Shown in pieces: positions 26,601 through 40,245 of a stretch of DNA of 64,000 nucleotides. Numbering within the stretch: the stretch's first letter is position 1; each line of letters starts with the position of its first letter. Origin of the DNA: Lycocorax pyrrhopterus obiensis (lineage: Eukaryota > Chordata > Aves > Passeriformes > Paradisaeidae); the NCBI GenBank assembly GCA_014706295.1, contig JACSVZ010000002.1, forward strand, positions 19,638,494 through 19,702,493, written 5' to 3'. The position numbers and the translations under genes were made by a program. The notes below the pieces were generated by a model. The model was not told the DNA's origin and ran no database searches. It worked only from the letters and a program-made list of their open reading frames with translations.

Positions 26601-26984
26601 TGGCTAGCAGCATTAGACTAATACAGCAATTCCCGAACAACAGTTACGGCTGATGCTTCCAAATTTTGGTTTACTTTTTCCCATAAAACTGCACATTTTT
26701 CTCCCATTATACATGAATTGTATCTGTCTCTGTTCCAGTTCACAAGCTGAAAATGATTCAATAAATGTCATTATACTATCATTCTGTTTATCACTTTGGG
26801 ATGTAGGAACAGAGGCACAGCCAGCAATGACCTCTGGCAGCCCTTCAGATCTGTTTGGAGAGCTTCCCTTGGAATACACCACCCGTTCCTCCACACCAGA
26901 CCTCCAGAAGGGTATGGTCTAATTGCAGAAAGTCTGGCAAGAGAAACTGGGAATCATCATAATTATAAGTAAACCTTAACTATG

Positions 26985-27345
26985 GAGAAAGGCAAAAGCA
27001 CTGCTCTTGTTTAGCCTGAAAAAAGCAGCCTGTAAGGAGGCATGACAACTGCCTTCAAGAACAGAAAAAGCTTTCTACAAGGAGGAAGGGAATGATCTGT
27101 TTTTGTCCATAGTGAATAGGAATGAAATTATAAACAGACATATCAGCAGTTAGAAAACAACTTTCTAACTAAACTTCTTTCTACCCAAGGTACCAATATA
27201 GCCCGAGGACACCATCAAATTCATGTTGATAGAGGTTTTTAAATGCAAACTCAGGAGTGATACAGTTGAGTCTGTGATGTGGCAGGATGAAAAATGGCCT
27301 CTGTGGGCCCGTTCTTCCCATGATTTTCTATCATTTTAAAATACT
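26985..27345 (+). mobile_element. Old CR1-like LINE remnant
   Basis: A strongly decayed copy. Readable landmarks in order are TTGTTTAGCCTGAAAAAAGC (for tgttcagcctggagaagag), ACTGCCTTCAAGAAC, TCTACAAGGAGGAAGGG and AGAGGTTTTTAAATG. CCTCTGTGGGCCCGTTCTTC and CCATGATTTTCTATCATTTT close the element. The order matches a forward CR1-type 3' end but identity is low, so the subfamily cannot be named. Confidence 0.45.
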
Positions 27346-30300
27346 TTCTCAGAACACCTCAGTTTTTCACTCTTTTGCTTGTGTGACAAGATACATTGCT
27401 GATATGCTTTGGAAAATTTAATGTACTGTGTTCATTAAGATTGACAGGACTGATAATAGCTGTGGTACATTGGCCTTGTAGCTGATGGCACTGATCAAGA
27501 ACAGGAAAGAAACAGACTGAAAGGACCAGAGTGGTTGTCTGCTTTGGAGACAATAGCAAAAAGGCATAGTTTGGCTGAGCAGAAAGTTACTCACTTTTCA
27601 TACTCTCACATTTCAAATTACAATGAAGCATTAGAAGGCAGCTGCAACAAAAAGGAAGCTAAAATGAAGCTTTGCTTTTATTTGGTCAATAAGGACAGAT
27701 GTCACTGATGGAGTGGAGTAACTGGCAGCCTTCCCTTCTGGATTAGGAAGAATCATCTCTATAGTGCAAACAGGAATGAGAGAAAGTCATAAGCTTCCCT
27801 GATTTGGGGTTTCTATACAAAAGTTTCACATATCTCCAGCTGGGGACTGGGAAATATCTGGCATATCTGAATGCCATCATGGTAATGAAGTACACTGCTG
27901 CCAAGCCATGTAAGGCTGCTTTTGTCCATCAGGAAGTAAACTTACATGATGACTTCCAATAACTCCCACTCAGTAACGGCAGCGTTTAAAGCCTGCAGAT
28001 CAGAAATTAAATTCGGCAAAGGAGAAGGAAAAGGACAGAGCAAAGAGGAAGTGAGGCATCCTTTCTGGGTTGAAAGGAAGGGTTAAGGCACTATTAATGT
28101 TTCTAGAGAATAAGAAGAGGGACAAATGTAAATTAGGTTCTCATTGCTGTTAGTGACAAATTTCTAGCCAGCAATTGCCTGAGGGCTCCCCAGCCTACCC
28201 CTACTGCCTCCTACCTGGTTTTCTGATTAAAAAAAAAGAGTTCTATTGGACTCTTGAACTTCTCCATCTCTTGTGCACATTTCTGTACTATTTCCATTGA
28301 GACTTAGATGGACCTGCACACCATTTTAAGATGTCGTGGGAGCTGGCACCTACAACTCCTAATGTGCCTCTGGAGACCCAGCTGCTAATGCCTGCATGGG
28401 TGGGTGTATACCAGTAAAACAAGGGGACACTACTAGAAATTACATAAAAATAGCTAGAAAAAGAATTTATCAAAAGGCTTCAAGTGCAAGAAAGCTTCTC
28501 TAGAGTGACTCTAGTGCCTAATGACTTTAAGAAAACGACACGGGTCAGGAGGACTGAAAGCAGACACAAATGAAAATTAACTGTAGGAAAGTATCATTTA
28601 TGTGCCAGTAAATTCCTCTCATTCATCAAATCATTTTAAAAAAATCAGGAGTAAAATCTCACTCTTCTGTGTGGTGCTGTCACATTGTACATTTCACAGA
28701 CTTATGCAAACACAAATCACTTCTTATTATAAAGCCTCATCCTAAAGATCCAAACTTCAGTACAATACCATTGGCTGCATTTTGACTGGCCACTTCTGAT
28801 TACTGATTAAGCAGTTCAGGAATAACTTGCCTTAATTTACTACTATGTTTCCAGCTGTGATTTTTGTATACCAAATCATGGTAGGCACTATGTAGTTGAA
28901 GAGGAAGAGAAAAACTGCCTGGATGAGCTTATATTCTCAAATTCAAAGTTTCAGATTTCATTGTTTTCACAATTTCAAAAAAATCGCCATTTATTAGCTA
29001 GATTATTTCTTAGCAAGAAGCTTATAAAAAGCATTTTAACTTACATGTTGAATCAACTGTGATTAAAAACAAGAAAAATAAAAATATTTGTTTGTAGTGT
29101 GGGCAAAATGATTTGACAATCTCAGTTTCTAATAGACAAAACTCGTAATCACAAAAATTTCCATCATCATAACTTACCTTTATGGAAGCTCCAATGAAAA
29201 CAATCAAGACCTGAAGCTTTGTTCTGTAAGCTTGTCCAGCCCTGTGTTTCACAGCTCTAATTCTCTGCATATCAAGGCTGTGGTATATTCTTAGAGCCAT
29301 ACTAAGAAGATCCTCATTCATCCCTGTTTTAATACGTACCTAATAGGACCATATTGCGTAGCATCATATTGCAACAGGGTACACAAAAGACTGCTTTTTT
29401 TAAAGCATACATAATTACAAGAGAAGAGAAAATATTCCTTAAATACAGATATGTGGGTAAAAGAGATGTGAATGGCAGTGCAGTAACCTTTAAGCAGACA
29501 TTTATGAAAGAAAAAGGTAGGAGGGAGTGTTGCGAGAACAGGAGAAATAGTGTAAGAAAAACCAATATTTTTTAATTAAAACACCATTGAATATGTTTTG
29601 AGAAATTAACCTTTTTTTTTCCCAAGATAACTATTGAAATCACAAAAAAAAAAAAAATCCAGCAGCTCTTACAATACAAGTAATCTTGCACTTCTGAAGT
29701 GCTTTTCCATATGTGTGCCTTAGCAGGTTGTATTAATGTGAATGAATTAAAGCCCCATGAAATCAGATAAGGAAATGTTATTCCTGCTTTAAAGAAGAGG
29801 AAGGAGATGTAAGGAAAGCAGGTGAAGCTATGCACTCAATTAACAGAAGCACAACCAACAAAGGTTCCTGCTTCAACATTTTGCTTCTGTGTCCATAGAC
29901 AGCTCTACCTGTCAGGGGAGCATGCAGAGATAGGAGACATGTCAGCAGCAATAACATCAGGACAGGAGTCTGCCCAGTTTAGTAGATACTTTGGGAGATA
30001 AAAACATCCCCAAAGAGAGGAAAGTCTGTAGCAGAGAACAAGTTTAAAGGAAAAGAGACAGCTTTGAAGATGAACTCTGGAGAAGAAAATGAAGGGTGAG
30101 GAAGTCTAACAATGCAAAAATGGACAAGGAAATGCACAACAGGAGTTGCTGAAAGGGAGGAAGGAACAGTACTAGGTACTTGCTGACAGAGAATGATCTA
30201 GCAGAATAAGTTAAGAGATGGGCAGAGAAGCAATACAGAAGTTAGAGGAAAGCAAACAGAAAAAAAATCTTAAATTAGGGAGGAGAGAAAAAGCAGAGAT

Positions 30301-30632
30301 TATCAGAGGCATGACAGGAAGGGCTTGTAAATATATCTGTGAAATAGTGAATTGTCATTTGAAGGCATATCCTAAAAACCTCTGAATTTTATAATTTAAG
30401 AATACTTATACAACAATCAAAACATTCTAGGCAATCAAGCCATTGCTCATTGTTTCCAGACTGGGGTCCACCAAGGTCAGCTTTTGTTGCAAAGTTGCGT
30501 TTTCTGCTTAGTGCTGCATATGAAGGCAGATTGTGGGGAGATTTAAAAGTTGAAACCAATGAGACTGGGCAGTTGGCCATTGCTGTGTGCCATATTTGTG
30601 TCCGCTATACGCAAAACGAAAGTTTCACTTAC

Positions 30633-30723
30633 GTTTCTGGCACTTTGTTCTTCAAAAGAAAATACAAGGCAGCAGCTGTAATTTTAATCAGTAAGAAACC
30701 AATACCCAATCCAATCCAAATAT
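30633..30723 (-). CDS. MALRD1: MALRD1-like gene, transmembrane exon
   Basis: A 91-base exon. The minus-strand acceptor is CTCTGATTTTGCAG|ATATTTGG and the donor GAAAC|GTAAGT. With the G carried over from the EGF exon it reads D-IWIGLGIGFLL-IK-ITAAALYFLL-KNKVPE, then AC, which is completed in the next exon. The hydrophobic stretch of about 23 residues is a single-pass membrane span. The LKNK that follows is the expected positive stop-transfer side, so the C-terminus would be cytoplasmic (type I). One lysine sits in the middle of the span, which is unusual. Phase fits on both sides. Confidence 0.75.
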
Positions 30724-30811
30724 CTGCAAAATCAGAGCAATCAAAGACAGAAATAAGTAAAATGAAAGACTCAAAGAATGAACTGAAAGATATTTCTTTT
30801 TACAGACCTAC
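30724..30811 (-). other. Very short intron of the MALRD1-like gene
   Basis: An 88-base intron between the EGF-end exon and the membrane exon. The donor is AAAATG|GTAGGT and the acceptor CTCTGATTTTGCAG. It stands out because the other introns of this gene are 0.7-24 kb. Confidence 0.65.
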
Positions 30812-30894
30812 CATTTTGTTGGAGACTTGAAGTTGGAGGCTGAAGAGGCGTAGCACTTATGTGGCAACGGTTTCCTTTCCATCCTTTTCCACAT
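30812..30894 (-). CDS. MALRD1: MALRD1-like gene, exon with end of EGF-like domain and stalk
   Basis: An 83-base exon. The minus-strand acceptor is TTCTTTTATTCACAG|ATGTGG and the donor AAAATG|GTAGGT. Its first base closes a split codon, then it reads CGKGWKGNRCHI, the classic end of an EGF-like domain (C-x-x-G-W-x-G-x-x-C). After the last cysteine comes a Ser/Thr/Pro/Gln-rich stalk, SATPLQPPTSSLQQN, leading into the membrane span encoded next. The fourth EGF cysteine should lie at the end of the preceding exon, which I could not place with confidence. EGF next to the membrane plus upstream MAM segments supports a MALRD1-type receptor. Meprins also have MAM-EGF-span, but their tails are short and lack NPxY. 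Confidence 0.72.
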
Positions 30895-33800
30895 CTGTGA
30901 ATAAAAGAAGAATTTTTGAAAAAGTGAGAGAAGAAAGGATCAGAAAAAGTGATGAGCACAGAGGAAATGCCAATGTTTTGAGCACTTTTGCCAGAGACCA
31001 AAGCTTATCCAGGAATCACAAAGAGCAGCATCAAAGTTAATATAATGGAATGTAAGAGAGAAATACACAAAACAAACTTAGAAGAGAAGACAAGAAAATA
31101 AAACTAAGTTCAAAGATTAGAATTGGCTTTCTTGTCCATATTGCCATCATATTGTTCTCTCACAGCAAAAGAAATTTTACTAATTCCTTTGCATCACCCA
31201 CATGAAGGTTAAATACATTTCTGAGTTGAGGAACTGGGACCCTAATGCAGAGAAAGACACAGAATTAGATATGAGAAAGATGTTTTTCTCTCATCACCTA
31301 ATTTGCCTCTCTTGTTTTTCTATTTTTTTGTAAAAATGATACCTCTCCAAAAAATGCCTTGTCAAAACCAAAGCTACACTTGACTACAGCCATGTAAAAT
31401 TATTCCTAAGTTTGTGTTTGGTAAAATCTAGTCTTGATTTGAAGTGACCAAAACACAAAATATCTGACACAAGCTTTGCTGTTTTGATTTACACTTGTTG
31501 CTTAATGGTTAATCACATTAATCAGAAAGGTCTATATTATTTGTCACTTCAATTTGCCTCGATTAAGCCTTTTTCTACTTGCTTTTACTGTGGCCTTCTC
31601 TCTCCAACAGAATGAAGGGACCCTGGACACCCAGGTGAGGGTCAGCTGCCTTTGCTGAGACACATGCAGTTTGGGGAATCTCAAGATGGCTGCAGTGTAA
31701 AGGGTTATTCAGGGGATGGCCACATACTGACATCTGAATTTTAGGGACTCCACATGATGATTGAACCCCACCTTGAGTGTACTGATGGAATGACTTCTTC
31801 CAGCTTTCCAATTATATGCATGGCTGGTGATTTATGAGCTTCATAAATTTTAAACATTTTTTAAAAGGGAGTATCAGAAAGAAGTGATGGTTGTAGTCCA
31901 GTTTCAGTCCTACTAATGTCAAATGCATGGAAAATTTGTTTCACTTATGATTTCTGTCTCTTCAGTTCCACAAACTATTAATGTAGGCTGGAATGCATAT
32001 TGAGATGCTTTCTACCTGTAACACCACAATTTTTTTCCATAGTCACCGATTTTTAAAATGGAATTTTGAAATTGTGGTTTCCTCTCCTTAAATATGTGGT
32101 GTGAAACCTCACATATACACAATTAAAGCTTTACATTAATGTTATTTAATTTGAACATGTGAGAGAGGACTTCATGCTATTTGCCATAGTTTAGCACAAG
32201 GTATTGCCTATGTGCCTTACCCCAGCACACTGAGTTAACCAGGCATTTCAGAAGGAGAGGAGTGTTTCATTTTCCCAGAAAATGACTTAAGAGTGGTGGA
32301 TGTAGGGGGAGGCAGGGTGGCATGATAGGAGCAGCAAGAATCTGTAGCTGCAGTGACAATTAGAATCCTTAAAGGATCAGGGCATGTCAGAAACCAGATC
32401 GATATCCCAGTTTCAGACATGACAGGAAGGTGGCTTCACTAAAGACCAAAAGAGACTGATGCACAATTTGTTGCAGTTCAGTATCTAATTGAAAAACTGT
32501 GGGCAGAGACCATGGCATAAGGGAAGTACCAGCCCTACTGGAATGCAGTGGGCAGAGAGAGATTTTATTTAACCCCTTTACCCCACAGATGGGTTTTCTG
32601 TGGTTAAAGGGTTACTTTGTTCAAGGTTAGTAATTGATATAATAGTGAATCCTAGCTTTAGAAACTGGAGCCAGCAGCATATTCTGACATGCTAACTTTA
32701 AAAAAAAAAAAAAAGGTAAAATTTCAGCTGACAGCTCTGTCTGAGCTGGAGACCCATTGTATTCAGTGACTGAAAATACCTGATCCCTTCAATCCTCCTT
32801 CTTCTTCAGCATACTGCAGAAAATCATGTCATTCATAAGCTGCTCTTTTATGCAGACTGATGATCTTATAAAAATGTCAAATTGCAGCTGGACTCATACC
32901 AAGCTCTGTGGATCCATGTAGAAACATTGCAATCTGATGGTAATCACCCATCAAAAGAATTTTCTGATTGCTTTCAATTGTATAATTTCCTTTCTCCCTG
33001 TTTGCCAGATTTTCTGTTGAATTAGATACGCTTTTAACCAAAATTGGCCTCTTTCTTGTCACTGCAGAACTTACTTGACTGTAAAAGAAAGAATAAGAAA
33101 ACAGATTTGTAGCTATGCACAAGCACTACTCAGAGTGGCAATGAGAGGTGCTATTTGCTGGTTTGGAGGCACCAGGGCATAGCTCACCTCAGAGCTGCAA
33201 AGAGGTAGTTCTCATAAAGCAGATGTGTGTGCTGGTAGGAGTACAGGAAAGTTCTACTACACAGAAATATCTAAATATATATTCATATGCTGCATTTCCA
33301 TTTATTGATGGAATATTCCCACATTCATGCTGTGTTTGAATTGTGGGTAAAAAAGTTAAGCATCTTTTAGTTTATCTTCCTATATACACAGGTTTTATAA
33401 TCAGCTACAAGCTCCCTTGGGCTGGCCATTCATTCCTCTTCACATCTCTGAATGCTACATGACACACACCACTGAGGAATCTGATGTCAAGACTATCAAT
33501 GTGCAATTTTAGCCGGTGAAATGATTTTCCACTGTGTCCATCTAGGTTGTTACCATAAGTGTCACTGACAGGAGTTTGGAAAAAAAAAAAAAAGGTAAAA
33601 ATGGATTAAGGTGGAGCAAAGATAATATCTCTTAATATCCAAATATTATCTCTGGATAATATCTCTTGTTAAGTTATAAGGATAAATTCAGAAACAAATA
33701 GATGGGAAACATATTGTAAAGCGTGAAGCATGGGAGCTATTTCATAGGGAGAGGGAGGAGTCGAGGCAAAAAAAGACAGATAGTAAAGACAACATAGCTA

Positions 33801-36800
33801 ACCTTAAAGACCAGGATAGAAAAGGTGTGCTAAACAACAAAAAAAATTGAAGAGTGAGTGTATCAGTTGATTAAGTGCTCCCACATGTATCTTCACACAT
33901 TAATTTATCTGTTATTTTTTAACTTTGACAAGGGATCTTAGCAATCATCCCTGCCACTGAGGTAAGATACAAGACTGTTCAAAATATCTGGGTTGTAATT
34001 TGGAGAGTCATTCAACTCTTTATAAGATTTTTTTTTTTTCATTACTAACAAAATTCCATCTTCTCAAAAAAAAAAAAAAGACAAGAGGTAGTAATAGCTA
34101 CAGCTAGTTTAGAAGCCTGCAACTTTCAGTGAGGGTCCAAGAAAAACATGGGAAAATTGCTCATTAATATCCTTGGCTCTCAGATGATATAAAAACCGCC
34201 TCTGGCTTTTAATGAAGCCAAGCTTTTCTGTGCCCAGAATAGAGGGAAGTTTTTCTTAAATATTCAAAACAATCTTGTTTCATAGATGTCTTGCAAGATT
34301 TTGTTCCTTTTATATCTATCATCTGTAGAAACTCTAGCTGATTACAGTGATAGCTGTGGTGGAGAAATCACTCTCTAACTTGAGAGGAGAGAATAAAATG
34401 AGATTTCTGGTACCAATATCTGCCAAGATAACAGTTCTAGACCATAAAGGCAAATAAAATAGAAATAATTTTTTATCAAACTACTCCAGTTATTTCACTC
34501 TACTAGAAAGCTGAGGGGTACTTTCAAAACAAACAAATATTTTAGGCATGTTCTTCTATAGAATAGTTGGAGGTTTTGATAAGAAATCCAGAAGATCGAG
34601 AATCTTTTACAGGTTTGAAATTGCTATACCACTATATATGATTTTATATTTAACAAAATCCAGACACCATTGCAGGCAATAACCAGCCAATCAAACTATT
34701 TTAGAAGCTACGCAAAACTTACGCGACAAAACACAGAATCTATTATGAAATTAGGTACATGTACCCCCTTCTCTGAGTTTGACTCCCCACAGCCTTCTGC
34801 CTGTACAGCCTTTTGCAGCTGTGTAAGCTGAGTATTGAAATGATGTTCTTGTCATCTACTGACATTTCCTGTAGGCTTCACACTCTGTCCAATGCATGAA
34901 GTATGAGGCAGTTGATAAAATACCGGAAGAGTCTCTCTTTTCATTGAGGAATAAAATAAAAATATTGGGAAAAAAAGGTGGTAAGGGCAATCGTGGTATT
35001 AGTTTACCATGATTTTGAGGAGATGGATGAGGTTTGCTTAGGTGCTTTTACTGAGGGCACAGAATACATATTTCTGTGCTTTTGTACTCACAATAAGTCT
35101 CAACCCTCAGACCTGGTCCTTTGACTGTTACTGCAAAACTGTATCTGTGAATAACAGTAATAATACCAGGCATCTTTACAGGAAAGCAAGTCAAACTTCA
35201 CCTTTGTACTGTGCAATCCTTGAGACAATCAATCCTGAAGTGAACTTTAATTACTCTAACAGCTCCAGGTAGGTCAGAGAAGCCCCTGCATGCACCCAAG
35301 AGATGACTCACTTGAAGTCAAGATAATGAAGGAGAACACTCTTTAACTACACATCCACTGCTGAGCATGGACTGTACTTCTGGGAGGCTGATAAGTTACT
35401 TCTTCAAAGTCACAATTACTTTTCTCTCTAGATGAGAGCAGCCAATGCTGTTGTGGTGTAAGGACCTTTCGGAGCACAGATCAACCATGTCTACGTGTTA
35501 AATCTTCATTAGCAGCGTAATGGGAATTTTGAAGAGCTTCTTTAATAATCCTCTTCTGCTATTTTATTTTTAAGACAGACAATTCTGAAAAGACTCTGAA
35601 TTTATCTCTTGAGCCATGAAGCTGAAATTCCAAATTATTTATGTGCAATTAATTCCCTTGGACTAATGACATCTTGACTAATTAGCAGCACCACATTTTA
35701 CACGAGTCTTAAGCTTATCTGAAATACAGATGCAGCCATTGCAATCCATTTAGACAGGAAACTCCTCATAGTTGAAACAGGAGGAGCAATAGAGAAAGAC
35801 AGATGAAACAGCACTTGAATACTTCCATCCCAGTGCACATCCTAATCTATCCTGCCTGACAAAATGTCTTCTGCTATTAGCAAGTTCTTATGGAAATGTC
35901 ACCCTGGAAGGGAGAATGTTAACCCTTCAAATTTGCTTCCAGGATTTCCAACTCACTATTCCCCATATACATATTGGTAATGCAGAGGAAAGAACTTAGC
36001 ATTGCCTGTGTTGCTGTGTCCTGTGCCTGAGGTTGTGGCTCATCTCACTTGGAATGAAAAGTAAAAACCAGACAAGGTTTCTGTTGTTTTCAATGTTCAG
36101 TCAGAGCAGGTTTAATCCACAAGAACATGTCTGCCTGATACACTGCTTCATTTCAGAATATCCAAGCACACCTCCTTTTCCTATTTTCATCTGAAATAAA
36201 TGTTATACAGAAAACCTAATCTGTTATGTCTTGTGTACATTCACAGTGACCAAAAGTTATTCAGCCAAATATTTAGTGCACATGGTATTAACAGTATGTA
36301 CATTAAGGCAGTAATATGTGGGTGATTGTAGTTATACATTCCTCTGAACGTGACTGTACACTTTGCAATATCCTGGAGAGACTGTTCTTACGAATCTGCT
36401 ACAATGCAGTGAGCCAGTACCTTCTGTGTGAACTCAGGTTTGCCATTGCTGTGTTTCTAATGTATTTGCTGTTTATAATACATTACAAGGGCAACATTAC
36501 ACATGAGTGCTGACATTATTTGGGAGCGGTGCCATGTGTGCCTACATGCTGTACAGCTGCTGTATTGCAGTGCAGGCTGCTCCAGGAGTGGTGAAGGAGG
36601 ATACAAGGGAAAAAAAACCACCAAAACCACAACTCTAGTTCCTCGCAGAAAACAGAGACTTTACATCTCTCTGCTATATCAGTGTAGAAGTTTCTTTTCT
36701 CACTAGTCTTTGCAATCAGTATTATGCAAACTAAGCTTCACTAGACTCTTGATGAAAACAACAACTCTTCATTCCATTATGAAGGAAGAAGTAAACTCTA

Positions 36801-39797
36801 CTTCAGCAAAGTAGTTATCCTTTTGCACACATACTCCAAAGAACCTCAGATGCTGTAAACTCCCAGTAGCACAGCAAGGTAGAGAGGAACAAGAACTCCT
36901 CATAACTGGTCATAAAGGAAAGCTAGCTAAACTTCTGAATAGAATTACATGATGTGACTGTGTATGATAACAAAGGCCTGGATTTGAGGACCTAGATATG
37001 GCTTCTGTTCTGAAAACTGTTAAAATTCATAACTGGCAAATACAAATGAATCAACATGAAGGAGAGGAATATGAGGTATAAACAGATTCTAAATTAACTT
37101 CAAGTATGCTGAGAAAAGATCTATGCATCCTCAGATTATTCAAGGAAAGTAATGGCTCACTTTGTATCATAAAAGCATGCAGTATGCATAATGAGTAAGA
37201 TAGAAGACTTTAGAGACTACAGTGATTAAAGTCATATGGCAGAGACTGAAAAGATCAGATTTAATTTATACAGAAGATGAGTGGGAGCAGATATGCTGAA
37301 GGTAAACAAAATGATATATGGTAAATGGAAGAAAAATCGTGTGTTGCTGTCTATCTTCTAGAACATTCAATCAAACTGAAAGGAAATACATCTTAAACTA
37401 ATAAAAAGGAACCTATTTGTCACACAGTTCTTAACTGACCTGAGGGAGTCCTTGCCACAGCAAGTCTTAGAAGCCAAGATCTTAATGATATGTACTACAG
37501 AGAGCTCCTTAAATCAGAGAATGAAACTCTTTAGAGATTGCAGAACTCAATGTGATAACTGATGGCAATTTGGAAGAAAATCCATATATTGGCATCATAA
37601 TCTTTTACATGTATCTTTTCTCTAGTGTGTGCTGGTAGATACTCCCAGGTCCCTAGCATGACACACTGATTACTCGTGGCTCTTATAGCCACAATGAGAG
37701 GTTCTAATTACAGCCTGAGTTGAACAGGAGACCTGTTATAAGGAAGGACTAGGCCAGTGTATCTAATTGCTTTTTATAGAGAAACACAATCAAACTACGG
37801 TAATCAGTTTAAAGGTTTAGAGTGGGACTTAATTCTTCTAACCTTAACTACCTGAAAAAGGAGGTATCCAGAGTTTTGGAAAAACTTAGACTATCTGAAA
37901 TAAAGAGACCAGTACTCACTGCATCCTTTACCATTGTCTGCAACAGTGTCACAATGAATAATTCAGATTAGATAGGTGCATTTAGCTTTTTCACAGCCAG
38001 GCAAGAGGAAAAACACCTTAATGTTTGCTGTTAAATGTTGAAACAGAAAACAAGCAACTTCTGGTGTTAGAATAAGAGCATGAAGGTGAGCTTTGTATCA
38101 TGGACAGCTTGTGAATGACTTCCTGTTAGGTGCAGGTAAACCATTTTTCAGTTGGGGAAGGGTAAATGCTTTCTCTGTCTGTCATTTTAAATAGAGAGGT
38201 TGGAAAATTTCAGAGCAAATATTTCTTCACTGAAGTTAGTTGATACATGAAAAGGCTTATATTTCATGGAGAATTTGAATTTAAATTTTAAAGAAATTCT
38301 CTCAGTAACTGAAACTTGCCTGACCTGCCTGATTTCTTTCGGTCTCCTAACCTAAAACACCTCAGAATACTGTAAAATTTTGAAGTTATTCTGATGAGAA
38401 TTACACTGATCTGAAAAACAGTGGCTTCTCTAAAATTCTTTCTGTTTCAGACCAGTGTCTGAAACACAGACAGAGATTTTCTAGGGTATTTATTCCTATC
38501 GTAAGGAAATGCAGACCTATATGGAAAGTATTTGCTGTGTCATTTGCTTTTGTGCATTTACTCTTTGACGAAATAGGCCCCAGCAGAATTTATTGAAGGT
38601 TGGTATGTGACATGCACTGAGTTTTAGGGCACAGATTTATTCAACTATAGCAATGAAGCAGAAGTATGTATTTACAGTAGATGGTCAGACCTGAAATCCA
38701 CTATTTAAACAATTACACTCTTTTTTATGCTACCTTTCCCCACCTTCCTAAATAATAGTTTTCTGATAACGGGTTTTTCACTACTGTATCACTGAGTTAA
38801 AAGCTCCAGTGGGACACATTGTGAAGCTACTCCTGGCACTGAAGAAAGAATTTGCTGCTAAATTCAGCAGGGAAATGACTATTCACTTAGCTAGATTATA
38901 AACAAATTAAAAGTGTTAATATTTCTTTAAGAAGAAAAAAAGGTTTTTTTCTTAATAAAATTTTCCCTAGGACAAAACCAGTATTTCAACCCTACTTTAC
39001 TTAAAGGTCAAACGACCAGCAAACATGTGATTTAATTCTAACTGATGCTGATGTGAGACATCCACACAACAGAGAAAGAAACAACTTGAAACAATGCAGT
39101 AGGTACACAGATCACTGATGACTGGAGATAAGAGCCCAAATTACAACTGAGTCTTGAGTTTCAGCCCGCTGCTTCTGGGGCTGTGCTTTGCAAAAAGTGA
39201 CCCTCAGAATAAATGACTTTGTCCATAAAAAATTCTTATCATTTTAATCTTGGATAAAGCAGTGAAAATTAGTCATTTTGTGAACTACAATCAAAATACG
39301 AGGTACTGTGAGCACTGGGCTGGGACCTTGTCAGCTGAGGGAAGTTTGGTGCAGGTACTCCAAGCGTTGTGCTTAGCATGTAGAGCATTGCACTAGTGAG
39401 AAAAGTGACTAATCTTCTCCTTCTCTGGCTCTAAGGAACCTTGGAGACTGAAGTATTACACATTACCATTTGCCATATGAACCTACTCAAGAAATCTGTA
39501 TCCCTACAGCAGCACCTAAACTGTTGAAGCAAAGTGAAAAATTTCACTGAAGAGATACACCTTAGCTTAAATCATCTGCCAGAAAAGAAGCATTCCTTCA
39601 TGCCAGCCTGCCTATCCATCTTGTTTCCCAGTTCTTTCTTCCTCCTTTTTTTTCTTTTTGTCCAGTCTTACATGCTTTTCTTTCTTTGTCCCTCTTATGC
39701 TTCTCTTCTTTCCCTCCTTCCCTTTTGCTCTTTGTGGAATGTGCATTTGGAGCTGATGTTTGATTTGCTCTTGAAGAGCACTCCAAGTAAGGGAAGA

Positions 39798-39852
39798 ATA
39801 TAGAGAGAAAGAGGGCAAGGAGAGAAAGAGGGCAAGGAGAGAAAGAGATAGA
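39798..39852 (+). repeat. Short tandem repeat GAGAGAAAGAGGGCAAG
   Basis: The 17-base unit GAGAGAAAGAGGGCAAG occurs twice, followed by a third partial copy (GAGAGAAAGAGATAGAG). The unit is purine-only apart from one C, and the array lies about 70 bases after a pyrimidine-rich tract at about 39620-39730. Confidence 0.85.
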
Positions 39853-40245
39853 GAAACAAAACCTATAGAAAACACATTTTGCGTGTCTGTGCCTCAAATA
39901 TAGACCTTAGCTGCAACTTTTAGAGGGCTGAATAGAGATTAAGGAATGACCTGACAGAAAGTCTGGCTGTGCAGCTGTACTGACAGCTGGTAGCAAAATT
40001 ACTTTGCTTTCAAAACCAGCACTGATTTCACATTTAAGCAAAATTAGGAAATAATGCAATAAATTATAGAAGAGACCTCTTCATTTCACAGAAAAAAAGC
40101 TTTTTGCTTAAATTATGATGCTGTGATAGAACAGATAGAGTTCTGTATTAGTAGAAAACCTGATAAAAGATCTGAATATGTTTACAGTGCCTGTATTTTA
40201 TCACAGAGACCATCTTTTTATTGCTTTATTTTTGCTAGATCATGG

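Larger units (their letters stand above)
22288..30632 (-). other. Large intron of the MALRD1-like gene
   Basis: About 8.3 kb. It contains a CR1 copy at 23139-23609, an old CR1-like remnant at 26985-27345 and a purine-rich stretch at about 29990-30320. It also contains an exon-like segment with strong donor at 29178-29323 that would be out of frame (see findings). The rest is unique AT-rich sequence. Confidence 0.6.

Noticed and set aside
35396..35423. Minus-strand CDFEE, resembling the start of a MAM domain
   Set aside because: The open segment is only 28 bases between an in-frame stop and a GTAACT donor, and the required C-x-W continuation is absent.
37920..37937. Minus-strand 18-base segment reading NGKGC, like the middle of an EGF domain
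   Set aside because: The TTGCAG acceptor and GTGAGT donor are acceptable, but an 18-base exon is improbable, and its end phase does not fit the EGF exon at 30812-30894 without a further unseen exon.
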